DNA from: Streptomyces sp. NBC_00341
GTDB taxonomy: Bacteria > Actinomycetota > Actinomycetes > Streptomycetales > Streptomycetaceae
Assembly: GCF_041435055.1 (NCBI RefSeq)
Contig: NZ_CP108002.1
Coordinates: forward strand, 7,378,001 to 7,442,000
Length of the DNA stretch: 64,000 nt
Reading direction: 5' to 3'
Part shown: one piece after another, positions 1-10,000 of the stretch
Numbering within the stretch: the first letter of the stretch is position 1
Layout: every line of letters begins with the position of its first letter
Position numbers and translations under genes: made by a program
The notes under the pieces: model-generated
Seen by the model: the letters and a program-made list of their open reading frames with translations, nothing else
What the model was told of the DNA's origin: nothing
The model's database searches: none

Positions 1-1
1 C

Positions 2-613
2 CCGGCGTGGCAGACGGCCCTGCGGGACGTGGTGATCACCGGCGTCGACGGTGGAGTCGCCGGGTTCCTGCGTGATGTCGACCCCGAGCGCGGCCTCGGC
101 CTCGTCGACCTGGACGGCGACACGGTCCGCATCACACCGGACGTCGTCAGCCTGCCCCACCCCGTCCTCCTCGACGACCTCGACGAGCTGCGGGAGTTCG
201 CGGTCGAACTGGAGGTGCGCCAGAACGTCGACCAGTTGTTCCGCGAGGTGTGGCGCCGCCCGCCCGGCCTCGCCCCGGACACCACGTCCGTGGACACCTA
301 CGCCGGCGGTGTGTTCAAGGAACTGCGCTTCCTGCACGGCCGCGTCACCCAGCTCGGGTACCGCTCACGCGGCGGATACGCGGTCTGCCCGGTCGTCGAG
401 GACGGCGCCACCACCGAGGCGCGCATCTGGATCGGTGAGCACGACGGTTACGACGAGTACGGCACCGAGACGGGCCCCCTGGGCTGGACCGACCCCGCGG
501 GGCGTGCGCTGACGGCCGCCGAGGTCGGCCCCGTCGCGTGGTCAGAAGGTATGCGCATGGCGGCGGCGCTCTACGCCGGACGCGACGTGGCGGACGAGGA
601 GCGGGCGGCATGA
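2..613 (+). CDS. DUF4132 domain protein, C-terminal part (5' end outside window)
   Basis: The frame is open from base 2, so only the last 203 residues are visible. The GTG at base 29 lies inside a continuous coding frame and need not be the start. The visible part ends in a region rich in Trp, Tyr and Gly (residue stretch IWIGEHDGYDEYGTETGPLG) that I associate with the C-terminus of DUF4132 proteins such as E. coli YehI/MolR. That family assignment is from memory. The TGA stop overlaps the ATG of the next gene (ATGA at 610-613), so the two are probably translationally coupled. It is the first visible gene of a five-gene operon whose other members are a giant unknown protein, a MoxR ATPase, a DUF5682-vWA protein and a SWIM protein. 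No catalytic residues can be named. Confidence 0.75.
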   Translation, partial: PAWQTALRDVVITGVDGGVAGFLRDVDPERGLGLVDLDGDTVRITPDVVSLPHPVLLDDLDELREFAVELEVRQNVDQLFREVWRRPPGLAPDTTSVDTYAGGVFKELRFLHGRVTQLGYRSRGGYAVCPVVEDGATTEARIWIGEHDGYDEYGTETGPLGWTDPAGRALTAAEVGPVAWSEGMRMAAALYAGRDVADEERAA

Positions 614-3600
614 GCACCACGACGACGAACACCCACACGGACACGGCGGCGGCGGACGAGGCGTCCCTGCCCGCCCAGACCCGGGGCCCCGTGTCAGAGG
701 CCCGCGCGGCGGCCCTGCTGGACGCGGGCGCGATCCTCCCGGCCGGCACCACGGAGCGGGACGACGCCGACGCGCTGACCGCCCGCACCTACACGCACAG
801 CGCCCTCGGCGACCGCACCGTGGTCCGGCTCGTGCCCGGCACCCTCGGTGAAGCCGAGGACCTGGCCCTGGAGTTCCTCGGGCTGGCCCGGTCGGCGCAG
901 GCCCCCGTCGTGGGCCAGGTGCGCCGCGAGGCGCTGGGCTTCCCCGCCTGGGCGCTGGTCAACGACCCGGCCAACGGGCACCACGCCCTGGCCCTGGTCA
1001 AGGACATCGAGCGGCTGGGCCGGCAGGCCAGGACCCGCGCCGGAGCGGCCAAGGAGGGCTTCGACGCACTCGGCACCCGGCTCGGCCGGGCCGTACCCCA
1101 CTTCCTCCCCACCTACTACGAGCAGGTCGCGCGCCTCTTCCTCCAGGCGGAGAACACCACCTACGGCGCCTCCTTCTTCGGCAAGGCCCGCGAGGCCGAG
1201 CGGGTCCACGGGCTGGTCGTGGACGAGGACCGGCAGCGGGCCGTCTTCCTGGAGTTCGCCTTCGCCGGCGCGCTGACCGTCAAGGCACTGCGGCAGTACG
1301 TACGGGACCTGGTGGTCCGGCTCGAACCGGCGGACGCCTGGGCGCAGTTCCGCCGGCTGCTGGTCGAGCGCTGCGCGGCCGGCATGCCCCCGTACGCGGC
1401 GCTGCCGCAGGACGTGCGCGCCCTGGTCAAGGCCGCCGGGCTGGACCGGGAGGCCGCCGAACGCGAGCTGGTGGCCGATCTGATCGCCGCCCCGGGAGTC
1501 GTCCGCGCCCCCGCCTCGTTCTGGGCCGCCTACCGCTCCGCGATCGTCGGCCTCGCTCGACGGGACGCGTCCGTGCGGTCCCGGCTCCTCGGCTTCTTCC
1601 CGGAGACCTTCAGCGAGGACGGCCGGGAGAAGGCGGGCGAATCCGACTGGCTCGCCCTGCTCACCGAGTCCGGCGCCGAGGACCTGCTGACCGGCTCCCC
1701 GGACACGGCGGGGAACGCTCCCGCCGCATCCGTCTCGCCCGTCTCGTCCGTCGACTCCGCCGCGTCCGTCTCCCCGGCGGACTGGCTGGCCCGCTGGGAG
1801 GCACACCGCAGGCGCAACCGGGCCACCGCGGGCCGCAGCCCGCAGACCCTCGGCCTGGCCGCCCGGATGGCGGACCGGCTGCGCACCGACGGGCGCCCCG
1901 TCGAACTGTTCCAGGGCCGCTGGCAGCGCAACGCCGACCTGGACCTCCTCGACCTCTGCCTGGCCTCCGGCATCCCCGTCGCCGAACCGGATGAGCAGGA
2001 CGCGGGCACCAGGCAGAGCCCCGGTGTCCCGCTCGGCTCCTGGCTCACCGACACCGCGCCCGGTGCGCGGGACCTCGCCGCCGTCTCCGGACATCCGGCC
2101 TTCCGGGCCCTTCTGGGCCGGACCGTCGGCGCCCTCGGCCAGGGGAACGGTCAGCGGCCGAGCGACGTGACCCTGGCGAAGCTGGCGGCGCACCCCGTGC
2201 TCTCCGGCATCCTGCGGGAGTGGCTGACCGCCTGCGCCAAGGAGTACACGGCCGCGCGCGGGCTCCCCGGGCTGCAAGCCGCCCTCAACAGGCTCTCGTT
2301 GTTCCGCACCGTCGTCGCGGACGTCGCCCCGGAGGCCGTGCGGCTCCTCAGCGGCCACGAGGTCGTGCCGCTGCTCGCCGCCACCCTGCGCACCGGCGTC
2401 CTCGACGAACTGGGCTGGCCCGCGCTCGATACGGCCTACACCGAACTGGCCGCCGAATCAGCCGGATCCGCCGGCGTGCACCGGCGGGGCCGCCGGTCGG
2501 AGGACGTCGGTGTCACCGGCGCCTGGCCCGCCCTGATCCTGAACACGCTCGAACGGGCCGTCGTCGTCGGCCCGGAAGGCGTTCTGCTGCGGCACACCCT
2601 GCGGCTGCCCGCCACCGTCGACCACTGGCGGTCGCTCGCCTTCCGTTACGTCGACGGCGAGTTGCTCGTCATCTGGTGGGAGGACGGCAAGCAGCGCGGC
2701 TACTGGTCGCACCGCCCCACCGAGCTGTTCACCGTCGGCGGCGAGCAGATACCCCGCTGGGGCGGCTCCGGCCCCTCGGACGAGGTCTGCCTGCCGCTGC
2801 CCGGCGGCGGCCGCGCCACCGGAGGCAAGGCCCTGCACGCGGGCGACACCTCCCTCCCGTCCCAGCGCGCCGTCATCTCCGACGGCACCGGTCACTGGCG
2901 GGAAGGCCACCAGGGCACCCAGCGGGTGTGGCTGGAATACGACCCGGCCGCCGGTACGCACGGGCGGGCGTCCCTGCCCGCCTTCCTCCGCTCCGGGGTA
3001 CGGGACGGCACCCGGCTGCTCGCCGAGCACTGCCAGGTGCTGCCCCTCCAACCCGGTCTGGAGAAAACCCCGTTCGGCACGGACGGCACGGTCCTCGGCC
3101 GCTGGGTCCGCAGCACGGCCACCGAGCCCGGCACGGCCGCCCCCGCCGACGGGCACCGGATCGTCGCCGGCACGCCCGACGGCCACACGGTCACCCTGCC
3201 GCACCCGCTGCCCGACGGCGGGTTCCCGGTGCCGCTCGGCGCCCTCACCCTGCCCGGCGGGTCGCGGCCCCTGATGGCCCTGTACCACCGCTCCGTCGTG
3301 GCGCACCCGGCGGACACGGACGGCGCCGGCGGCAGCCTGTGGTCCGTCACCACCGGCTCCTCCGGCGGGAACGACGCGGCGGGCACCCCGTACGTGCCTC
3401 CCGTCGCCTACTGGCACGCGCTGCGCCCGAGGGACGAGCGGGGCTCCACCGCGCTGCGGAGCCTGACGGACCCCCGGGCGGGGGAGCTGTTCGAGGTGGT
3501 CGCCGCCGCGGTCGCCCGGCATCTGGAGGCGTTCCGGGCCGTCGAGGAGTACACCGGGCCCTCGTCGCGTGAGCTGAGCGAGGAGGCCATCGCCCGGGTG

Positions 3601-5814
3601 CTGCCCGAGGTGTCCGACGCACGGCTCCTCGCGGGCGTCACCGCCGTCGTCCGGGACGCGGTGGACCGCGCCGTGGCGGCTGCCCGGTACCTGGAACCGC
3701 CCGAGCCCGCGCGGCCGGCCACGCCCCGGGACACCGCGCGCATCCAGGGCATGTTCTTCGAACACGAGCCGGAGCACGGCGACGACACGACCCTGCAGAC
3801 CGCCTCCGCCTGGGCCTCGGAGCGGATGCGCGGCGGCTGGTGGGGAGCCGGCAAGCGGTGGACCGTGATCCGGCAGATCCTCGCCGTCAACCATGTCCTC
3901 GGCGGCGAGCCGGCGTTCGGCCCGCCCATCGCGTCCAAGGTTCCGTTCACCTCCGCGGACGGCTGGCAGCGGGACGAGTTCACCGTGCCCGGCGAGTCAC
4001 TGACCTGGACCTCCCTCCTCGACAACCTGCCCGAACTGGCCTACCGGGCCGCCTTCGCGACCACCTCGGCCGAGCACCGCACCGGGCTCCTCGTGTTCCT
4101 GGAGACCCTCGCCGCAGGCCCGCTGGCCGATCCGGCGGGCACGGTACGGCAGGTGGAGCTCGTCGAGCCGTTCGGCGCGGGGACATCCGGACCGGGACGC
4201 CCCGAGGCCGTGCACCGCCTCGGCCAGGTGCTGCGCAGGGGCGCCCGCACCGTCGTGGTCCTTGCCCACCGCGGCCGGAACTTCCGGAGCGACTCGGAAC
4301 GCTGGCTCGCCCTGGACCACGACCCGACCGGCGCCTTCGGTCCCGTCCCCGGTTTCACCCTGGACCACGAGCACGTGTACCGGCACGGCATCGACCGCGT
4401 CCGGCTCACCCGGCTCATCGCCCTGGTACGGGAGCAGGGCCCGGCACCCTGGCGTCCGGAGGCCGCGGAGGCGTTCGATACGGCCACCGGAATCGGCCCG
4501 CTCCAGTCCGTCGCCCTGCTCTCCGCAGCCGTCGGGGAGCCCGGCGCCGAGGCGCTCGCGCTGCTCGGGGCGAAGACGCGTGCCTTCGAGGCGGCCCAGG
4601 AGAGACTGGACGCCCTGCCCCGCGACGACCGGCATGCCCTGCTCCGGGCACTGCTGCCCGCGGACCCGGCCGAGCTGTGGTCCACGGGCCCCGATGTCCC
4701 GGCCGCCACCGGGGTCTGGCAGGAGCGCCTGGCCTCCCTCGTCCGGGTCCCAGAGGAACTGGACCTGGACCTGTCGGGCGCCACCCCGGGCGCCGTCGAG
4801 CTGATCCTCAACGCGGGCTCCCGGGCCTGGCTCACCCACGGCACCGATGTCGAGGACGGCACCGGCCGCCCGGCCCTGCGCCGGGTGGGCGCACGCGGTG
4901 CGGTCTTCACAGCCCTGACCGCCCTGCGCACCCTCGCCTACACGCTGCCGTACGGGCATCCCCTGCGGGCGCACCTGCCCACGGGACTCGCGGCCGTGCG
5001 CGGCCGCCTCGCCGACCCCGGCCTGGTGCTGGACCTCGGCCTCGACTGGACCGAGTCGGGCCACTCGCTCGGCCCCGTGATCCGCGCCGCCCACGGGCTC
5101 CCCGAGTCCGGCGGCGCCGGGCCCGACGGGCTGGTCAGGGCCGGCACGGCGCTGCTCCTCGCCCCCGGCCACGGCGACAGCGAGAAGCTGCTGATCCGCC
5201 CCGCCGGACTGGCGGGCCCCGACGACCCGGCGTTCGGCCTCGTCGAGGGGACCGTCGGCGGTTACGGCACCGGCGATCTGCTCGCCCTGCGCGCACTGCT
5301 GGGCGAGGAGGCGGACGCGCTGGCCTCGGCGGGCGCCCCCGATGGCTCCCCGCACCACCCGGCCCAGGACCCGACGCGGGCGGTGCCGGACCTGGTGGCC
5401 GAGGCCGCCGGCACCCTCGGCCTGAGCGCGGACGCCGCCGCCCTCTATCTGATGCTGCTCGCCCTGCCCGACCCGACGGACCGCAACTGCGTCCGCTGGA
5501 CCGAGTGGAAGCCGGCCCGGGTCAAGAAGGCCCGTGCGGAACTCGCCGCCACCGCCCTCGTCGTGGAGGCGAAGCGCTCCCGGGCCGGCCGTACCCTGTT
5601 CCTCCCCTGCGGCTGGCTCGAACGAGGCGCCCCCGGGCTGCCGTTGGAGACCTGGAAGGAACGCCTGTACCCCGTCGCCGGCTCTGCCCGGACCCTGCCC
5701 CACCTCCCCGTGCCCGCGCTGTTCGCAGCCGCCTGGGCACGGGTCCGCGGCGGCGACGCCCCGGCCTACGAAGAACTGGACACCCGCGCACCCCGGAAGG
5801 GCCGCCGCCGATGA
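610..5814 (+). CDS. Giant conserved protein of the MoxR/vWA/SWIM operon, function unknown (1,734 aa)
   Basis: The frame opens earlier at 538, but the ATG at 610 overlaps the previous stop as ATGA and is preferred. No signal peptide or membrane segment is evident, so it is probably cytoplasmic. The first ~100 residues are a Thr/Ala-rich tail. Most of the rest is Leu/Ala-rich and probably helical, with Trp-rich segments around residues 680-760 and a segment WWGAGKRWTVIRQIL near residue 1078. The last ~150 residues could form a winged helix (RVKKARAELAATALVVE near 1640). Related Streptomyces proteins are often labelled DNA-binding, but I see nothing decisive for that. It lies between DUF4132 and MoxR genes with 4-bp overlaps on both sides, so it is probably made in step with them. 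It could be the substrate, scaffold or effector handled by the MoxR-vWA pair. That role is inference. Confidence 0.85.
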   Translation: MSTTTTNTHTDTAAADEASLPAQTRGPVSEARAAALLDAGAILPAGTTERDDADALTARTYTHSALGDRTVVRLVPGTLGEAEDLALEFLGLARSAQAPVVGQVRREALGFPAWALVNDPANGHHALALVKDIERLGRQARTRAGAAKEGFDALGTRLGRAVPHFLPTYYEQVARLFLQAENTTYGASFFGKAREAERVHGLVVDEDRQRAVFLEFAFAGALTVKALRQYVRDLVVRLEPADAWAQFRRLLVERCAAGMPPYAALPQDVRALVKAAGLDREAAERELVADLIAAPGVVRAPASFWAAYRSAIVGLARRDASVRSRLLGFFPETFSEDGREKAGESDWLALLTESGAEDLLTGSPDTAGNAPAASVSPVSSVDSAASVSPADWLARWEAHRRRNRATAGRSPQTLGLAARMADRLRTDGRPVELFQGRWQRNADLDLLDLCLASGIPVAEPDEQDAGTRQSPGVPLGSWLTDTAPGARDLAAVSGHPAFRALLGRTVGALGQGNGQRPSDVTLAKLAAHPVLSGILREWLTACAKEYTAARGLPGLQAALNRLSLFRTVVADVAPEAVRLLSGHEVVPLLAATLRTGVLDELGWPALDTAYTELAAESAGSAGVHRRGRRSEDVGVTGAWPALILNTLERAVVVGPEGVLLRHTLRLPATVDHWRSLAFRYVDGELLVIWWEDGKQRGYWSHRPTELFTVGGEQIPRWGGSGPSDEVCLPLPGGGRATGGKALHAGDTSLPSQRAVISDGTGHWREGHQGTQRVWLEYDPAAGTHGRASLPAFLRSGVRDGTRLLAEHCQVLPLQPGLEKTPFGTDGTVLGRWVRSTATEPGTAAPADGHRIVAGTPDGHTVTLPHPLPDGGFPVPLGALTLPGGSRPLMALYHRSVVAHPADTDGAGGSLWSVTTGSSGGNDAAGTPYVPPVAYWHALRPRDERGSTALRSLTDPRAGELFEVVAAAVARHLEAFRAVEEYTGPSSRELSEEAIARVLPEVSDARLLAGVTAVVRDAVDRAVAAARYLEPPEPARPATPRDTARIQGMFFEHEPEHGDDTTLQTASAWASERMRGGWWGAGKRWTVIRQILAVNHVLGGEPAFGPPIASKVPFTSADGWQRDEFTVPGESLTWTSLLDNLPELAYRAAFATTSAEHRTGLLVFLETLAAGPLADPAGTVRQVELVEPFGAGTSGPGRPEAVHRLGQVLRRGARTVVVLAHRGRNFRSDSERWLALDHDPTGAFGPVPGFTLDHEHVYRHGIDRVRLTRLIALVREQGPAPWRPEAAEAFDTATGIGPLQSVALLSAAVGEPGAEALALLGAKTRAFEAAQERLDALPRDDRHALLRALLPADPAELWSTGPDVPAATGVWQERLASLVRVPEELDLDLSGATPGAVELILNAGSRAWLTHGTDVEDGTGRPALRRVGARGAVFTALTALRTLAYTLPYGHPLRAHLPTGLAAVRGRLADPGLVLDLGLDWTESGHSLGPVIRAAHGLPESGGAGPDGLVRAGTALLLAPGHGDSEKLLIRPAGLAGPDDPAFGLVEGTVGGYGTGDLLALRALLGEEADALASAGAPDGSPHHPAQDPTRAVPDLVAEAAGTLGLSADAAALYLMLLALPDPTDRNCVRWTEWKPARVKKARAELAATALVVEAKRSRAGRTLFLPCGWLERGAPGLPLETWKERLYPVAGSARTLPHLPVPALFAAAWARVRGGDAPAYEELDTRAPRKGRRR

Positions 5815-7025
5815 CGAACGACACCACGACCACCACCGTGGACAGCACCACCACGGACCGGGCGACGGCGCCCGGCCGGGAACACCGTCAGGTCACCCCG
5901 CCCGAGGACCGGTACGCCACCGAGCTGGCCTTCCTCGCCGCCCACGACTCCGGGCCCCGCCCACCCGGCTGGCTGCTCACCCCGCGCGCCGTCGTCGCCT
6001 TCGTGATGGGCAGCGCGGGCGAGGCACTGAGCCTGCCGAAGGGCGCCCGGCCCGGCGCCGGGGTGCCGCGCCGACTGGTGATCGAGCAGAAGTTCGTCGG
6101 CGAGCGCGCCCTGGTCGAACGGTGCGTGGTCACCCTGGCCGGAGAGCGCGGGCTCCTCCTCGTGGGCGAACCCGGCACCGCCAAGTCCATGCTCTCCGAG
6201 CTGCTGTCGGCGGCCGTCTGCGGGACCAGCGCGCTCACCGTGCAGGGCACCGCGGGCACCACGGAGGACCAGCTCAAGTACGGCTGGAACTACGCGCTGC
6301 TGCTCGCCCAGGGCCCCACCCAACAGGCCTTGGTGCCCTCCCCGGTGCTCGCCGCGATGACCAGGGGGGCCGTCGCCCGCGTCGAGGAGGTCACCCGCTG
6401 CCTGCCGGAGGTCCAGGACGCCCTGGTGTCCCTGCTCTCCGAGCGGCGGATCGCGGTCCCCGAACTCGCGGGCAGCGAGGGCGCCCAGGTGCACGCCGCC
6501 CCCGGCTTCACCCTCATCGCCACCGCCAACCTGCGGGACAAGGGCGTCTCCGAGATGTCCGCCGCCCTGAAGCGGCGCTTCAACTTCGAGACCGTGGGCC
6601 CCATCGGGGACGTGGACGCCGAGACCGCGCTCGTCCGGCGCCAGTCGCGGGCGGCCGTCGAACGCGTGGGCGCCGCCTTCCAGGTGGACGACGCGGTTCT
6701 CGAAGCCCTGGTCACCGCCTTCCGGGACCTGCGCGAGGGCCGTTCCGCGGAGGGCTGGGAGGTCGAGCGCCCCTCCACGGTGATGAGTACGGCGGAGGCG
6801 GTCTCCGTGGCAGGCGCCCTGGGCCTGGCCGCCGCCTACTTCCCCGGCGACCGGGACGTGCTCTCCCTCCTGCCCGGCCATCTGCTCGGTGTCGTCAGGA
6901 AGGACGACCCCGCCGACGCGGCACGGCTGCTGGGGTACTGGGACGGGCCGGTGCGCAGGCGGGCGGAGCAGGGGGCGGCCACCTGGCGTGCCCTGTGGGA
7001 CCTGCGCGCGGTGCTGGAGAACTGA
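5811..7025 (+). CDS. MoxR-family AAA+ ATPase (YehL-like)
   Basis: This is a 404-residue P-loop ATPase. Walker A is GEPGTAKS at residues 119-126. The Walker B position reads ARVEEV followed by TRCLPEVQDALVSLLSER, the usual MoxR block, but with Glu where most MoxR proteins have the first Asp. Sensor 1 is in TLIATANLRDKG, and an arginine-finger-like LKRRFNF follows. The first ~35 residues are a Thr-rich disordered tail. MoxR proteins remodel or load partner proteins and typically work with a vWA-domain protein. The next gene carries such a domain. Its ATG overlaps the previous TGA, and 3 bp separate its stop from the next start. The closest functional analogue I know is E. coli YehL. Its client is unknown, and the giant upstream protein is a candidate. 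Confidence 0.9.
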   Translation: MTNDTTTTTVDSTTTDRATAPGREHRQVTPPEDRYATELAFLAAHDSGPRPPGWLLTPRAVVAFVMGSAGEALSLPKGARPGAGVPRRLVIEQKFVGERALVERCVVTLAGERGLLLVGEPGTAKSMLSELLSAAVCGTSALTVQGTAGTTEDQLKYGWNYALLLAQGPTQQALVPSPVLAAMTRGAVARVEEVTRCLPEVQDALVSLLSERRIAVPELAGSEGAQVHAAPGFTLIATANLRDKGVSEMSAALKRRFNFETVGPIGDVDAETALVRRQSRAAVERVGAAFQVDDAVLEALVTAFRDLREGRSAEGWEVERPSTVMSTAEAVSVAGALGLAAAYFPGDRDVLSLLPGHLLGVVRKDDPADAARLLGYWDGPVRRRAEQGAATWRALWDLRAVLEN

Positions 7026-7028
7026 CGG

Positions 7029-10000
7029 ATGAGCGATTCGACCATCCCTGAGACGGCCGTCCTCCCGGCGCGGGACACGGCGGCCGGGCCCGCGACCCCG
7101 GAGGCCGCGGTGGCGGCGCTCGCGGCGGCCGGGCCCGGGTCACCGTTCCTGATCGGGGTGCGCCACCACGCGCCCTCGCTGGCGGCCGCCCTCCCGGCCC
7201 TGCTGGACGCGGCGGCCCCCGACGTCCTCCTCGTCGAACTGCCCGCCGAGTTCCAGCCCTGGCTGGGCTGGCTCGCCCACGAGGAGACCGAGGCCCCGGT
7301 GGCGCTGGCCGCCGTGCCCGCCGACGGGCCCGGGACCGGCCCGGCAGGCGAACGCGGGCCTGCCTTCTACCCGTTCGCGGACTTCTCGCCCGAACTGGCC
7401 GCGCTGCGCTGGGCGGCGAGAAACGGGGTCCCGGCGGTGGCCTGCGACCTGCCGCTGGCCGACCGGACATGGGCGGCGGGCGATCCGGACACCCCCGCGT
7501 CCGCCCCGGTACCGGGCGCCGACTCCGCGCCCGTGCCGGGGGACGGGCACGGGCTGTCCGACGCGCTCCGGTCCCGGCTCACCGGCCGGGAGGGGGACGA
7601 CCTGTGGGACCGGCTGGTGGAGGCCCTCGCGCCGGGCTCGACACCCGAGGCGCTCCGCCGTGCCGCCCTGCTCACCGGCTGGGCGCTGCGCCACGAGGCC
7701 GAGGCGCGGGGCGGGGTGCACCGTACGGACCTGGTGCGCGAGGCGTGGATGCGCGGACATGTCGCGCGGGCCCTGGCGAGCGGGCAACGGCCCGCCGTGG
7801 TGGTGGGCGCCTTCCACGCCCCGGCGCTACTGCCGTCCGCCGCCGGGGCTGTCGGGGTCGCTGGGGCCACAGGGGCCGCCGGGGCTACCGGGGCCACAGG
7901 GGCTACCGGGGCCGCCGGGACCGTCGGGGACCCCGTACCGGCGGCCTGCACGGTCTCCCTGATCCCGTACACGTACCCGCTGCTCGACTCGCGGTCCGGC
8001 TACCCGGCCGGCATCCGGGACCCGGAGTGGCAGCACACCGTCCTGGACGCCGCCGGGGACCCGGCCGCGCTGCACGAGGCGCTGATCCGCACGGCGGTCC
8101 GTATCTGCGCCGCCCTGCGCGAACAGGGCCACCCCTACGGCCCGGCGGACGGCCGGGAGATCGTCCGGGTCGCCGGTGACCTGGCCCGGTTGCGCGAGCT
8201 GCCCGCCCCGGGCCGCGGCGAACTCCTGGAAGCCGTGCAGACGGTGCTGGGGCGCGGCGAGACCTACGGCACGGGCCGCGCCGTCGCCCTGGCCCTCGAA
8301 CGCGTACTCGTCGGGGCCCGCACCGGACGCCCCGCGCCCGCCGCCCCGCGCAGCGGGCTGGGCCCCGCGGTCGAGGCCGAGACCGCCGCGCTCGCCCTCC
8401 CCGGCCCGGACGACGCGCACGAGAGGACACCGCGCGACCTCCGGCTCGACCCGGCGCGCTCCACCCTGGACCGGCGCCGCGAACTGCTGCTGCGCAGGCT
8501 GACGGTGTGCGGCATCCCGTACGCGCAGGAGCAGCAGGTGACCGGCGCGGCGGGCACCGAAGGACTCACGACGCGCTGGCAGGTGCGGTGGACCCCCGCG
8601 ACGGGCGCGATGCTCACCGCGGCCGGGGCCCGCGGCGTCACCCCGGTCCAGGCGGCCGAGGGCGTGCTGCGGCAGCGGCACGCCGCGGAGTGCGCGGCGG
8701 ACGGTCCGACCGCCGCCCAGGTGGTCCGGGGTCTCACGGAGGCAGCCGAGTGCGGGCTCCCCGCCCTGGCCGGCGAACGGCTGACGGAACTGGCTGCCGT
8801 ACTCCCCGCGAGCGGCACCCTTCCCGAACTCCTGGGCGGGCTCGACCTGCTGGACCGCATCGACGCCGGGCACCTGCCGGGCCTGTCCGCGTCCGACGGC
8901 CATCTGCCGGGCCTGGCCCCGTCCGACGACGATCTGCCGGGCCTGGCTCCGTCCGACGACGACGACGACCCGGCCCCGGACGCCACCGCAACCGCCGCCG
9001 CCCGCGCGGCCGGCACCGCGCACGCGGCCGAACTCCTGACCTCGGCCGCGGTCCGCCAGGTCGACGGCCTGACCGGCTCCGAGGAGCCGGGGGACGCGCG
9101 GGCGCTGCTCGAACTGTCCCAGCGGGCCGACCGGGTGGGCGGCATCCGGCTCACCGACGCCCTCGCCCGGCTGGCCGCCGACGGGACGCCGTTGATCGCC
9201 GCGGCCGCCGGAGCGGTCAGGGTGCTCACGGGCCACGAAGAGGCCGAGAGCTTCGGGGGGCGCGTCGCCTCCTGGGTGGACGGAGCCGTGGACAGCGGCT
9301 CCCGGGCCGCGCTCACCGCCCGGCTCACCGGCGTCCTGACGGTGGCGGGCCCGCTCCTGACCGTCGGCGTCGGCGCCCTGGACCCGTTGCTGCACCGGGT
9401 CGTCGAGCTGGACGACACCGCGTTCCTGGCCCGGCTGCCGGCCCTGCGCGGTGGCTTCGACACCCTGAGCCCGGCCGCCCGGGACCGGCTGCTGGACACC
9501 GTCGAGGAGCGGCTGGGCGAACGGGTGGACGACCTCGACGCGGACGATCCGGCGGAGCTCGCCCGCCGGACGGCCGCCGACCTCACGGCCCGCGAGCTCC
9601 TGACCGGCCTCGGCCTGCCCGTACCGCCACCCGCGCACGACGACTGCCTCCCACCGCTGTCCGCCGGCCACCCGGCCGCAACGTGCCCCTCCACCGGAGC
9701 CGCCACCGGGACAGCCGCCGCGCCCGCAACCGAGGCCACCCCCGCGCGGACCCTCGCGCCCGCCGACCGGTGGCGGCTCGTGCTCGGCCGCCGATCGGAC
9801 CGGCTGCCGTCCGGCGCCGCCCGCCTGGCGACCGCTCTGGACGAGCTCTACGGTGCGGGACACGGCGAGGGATCCCGCGGCGGCCTGCCCGGCCCCGGTC
9901 AGGGGGGCGGCTCGCGGGGTGGCCGGGAACCCTCGTTCCCCGGTGTCCGCGAGTGGTCGGAGGAACTGGCCGCGCTGTTCGGCCCCGGCATCCGCGAGGA

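Noticed and set aside
8874..8963. Possible CRISPR-like repeats
   Set aside because: Three units without spacers, in phase with a coding frame. They are tandem coding repeats.
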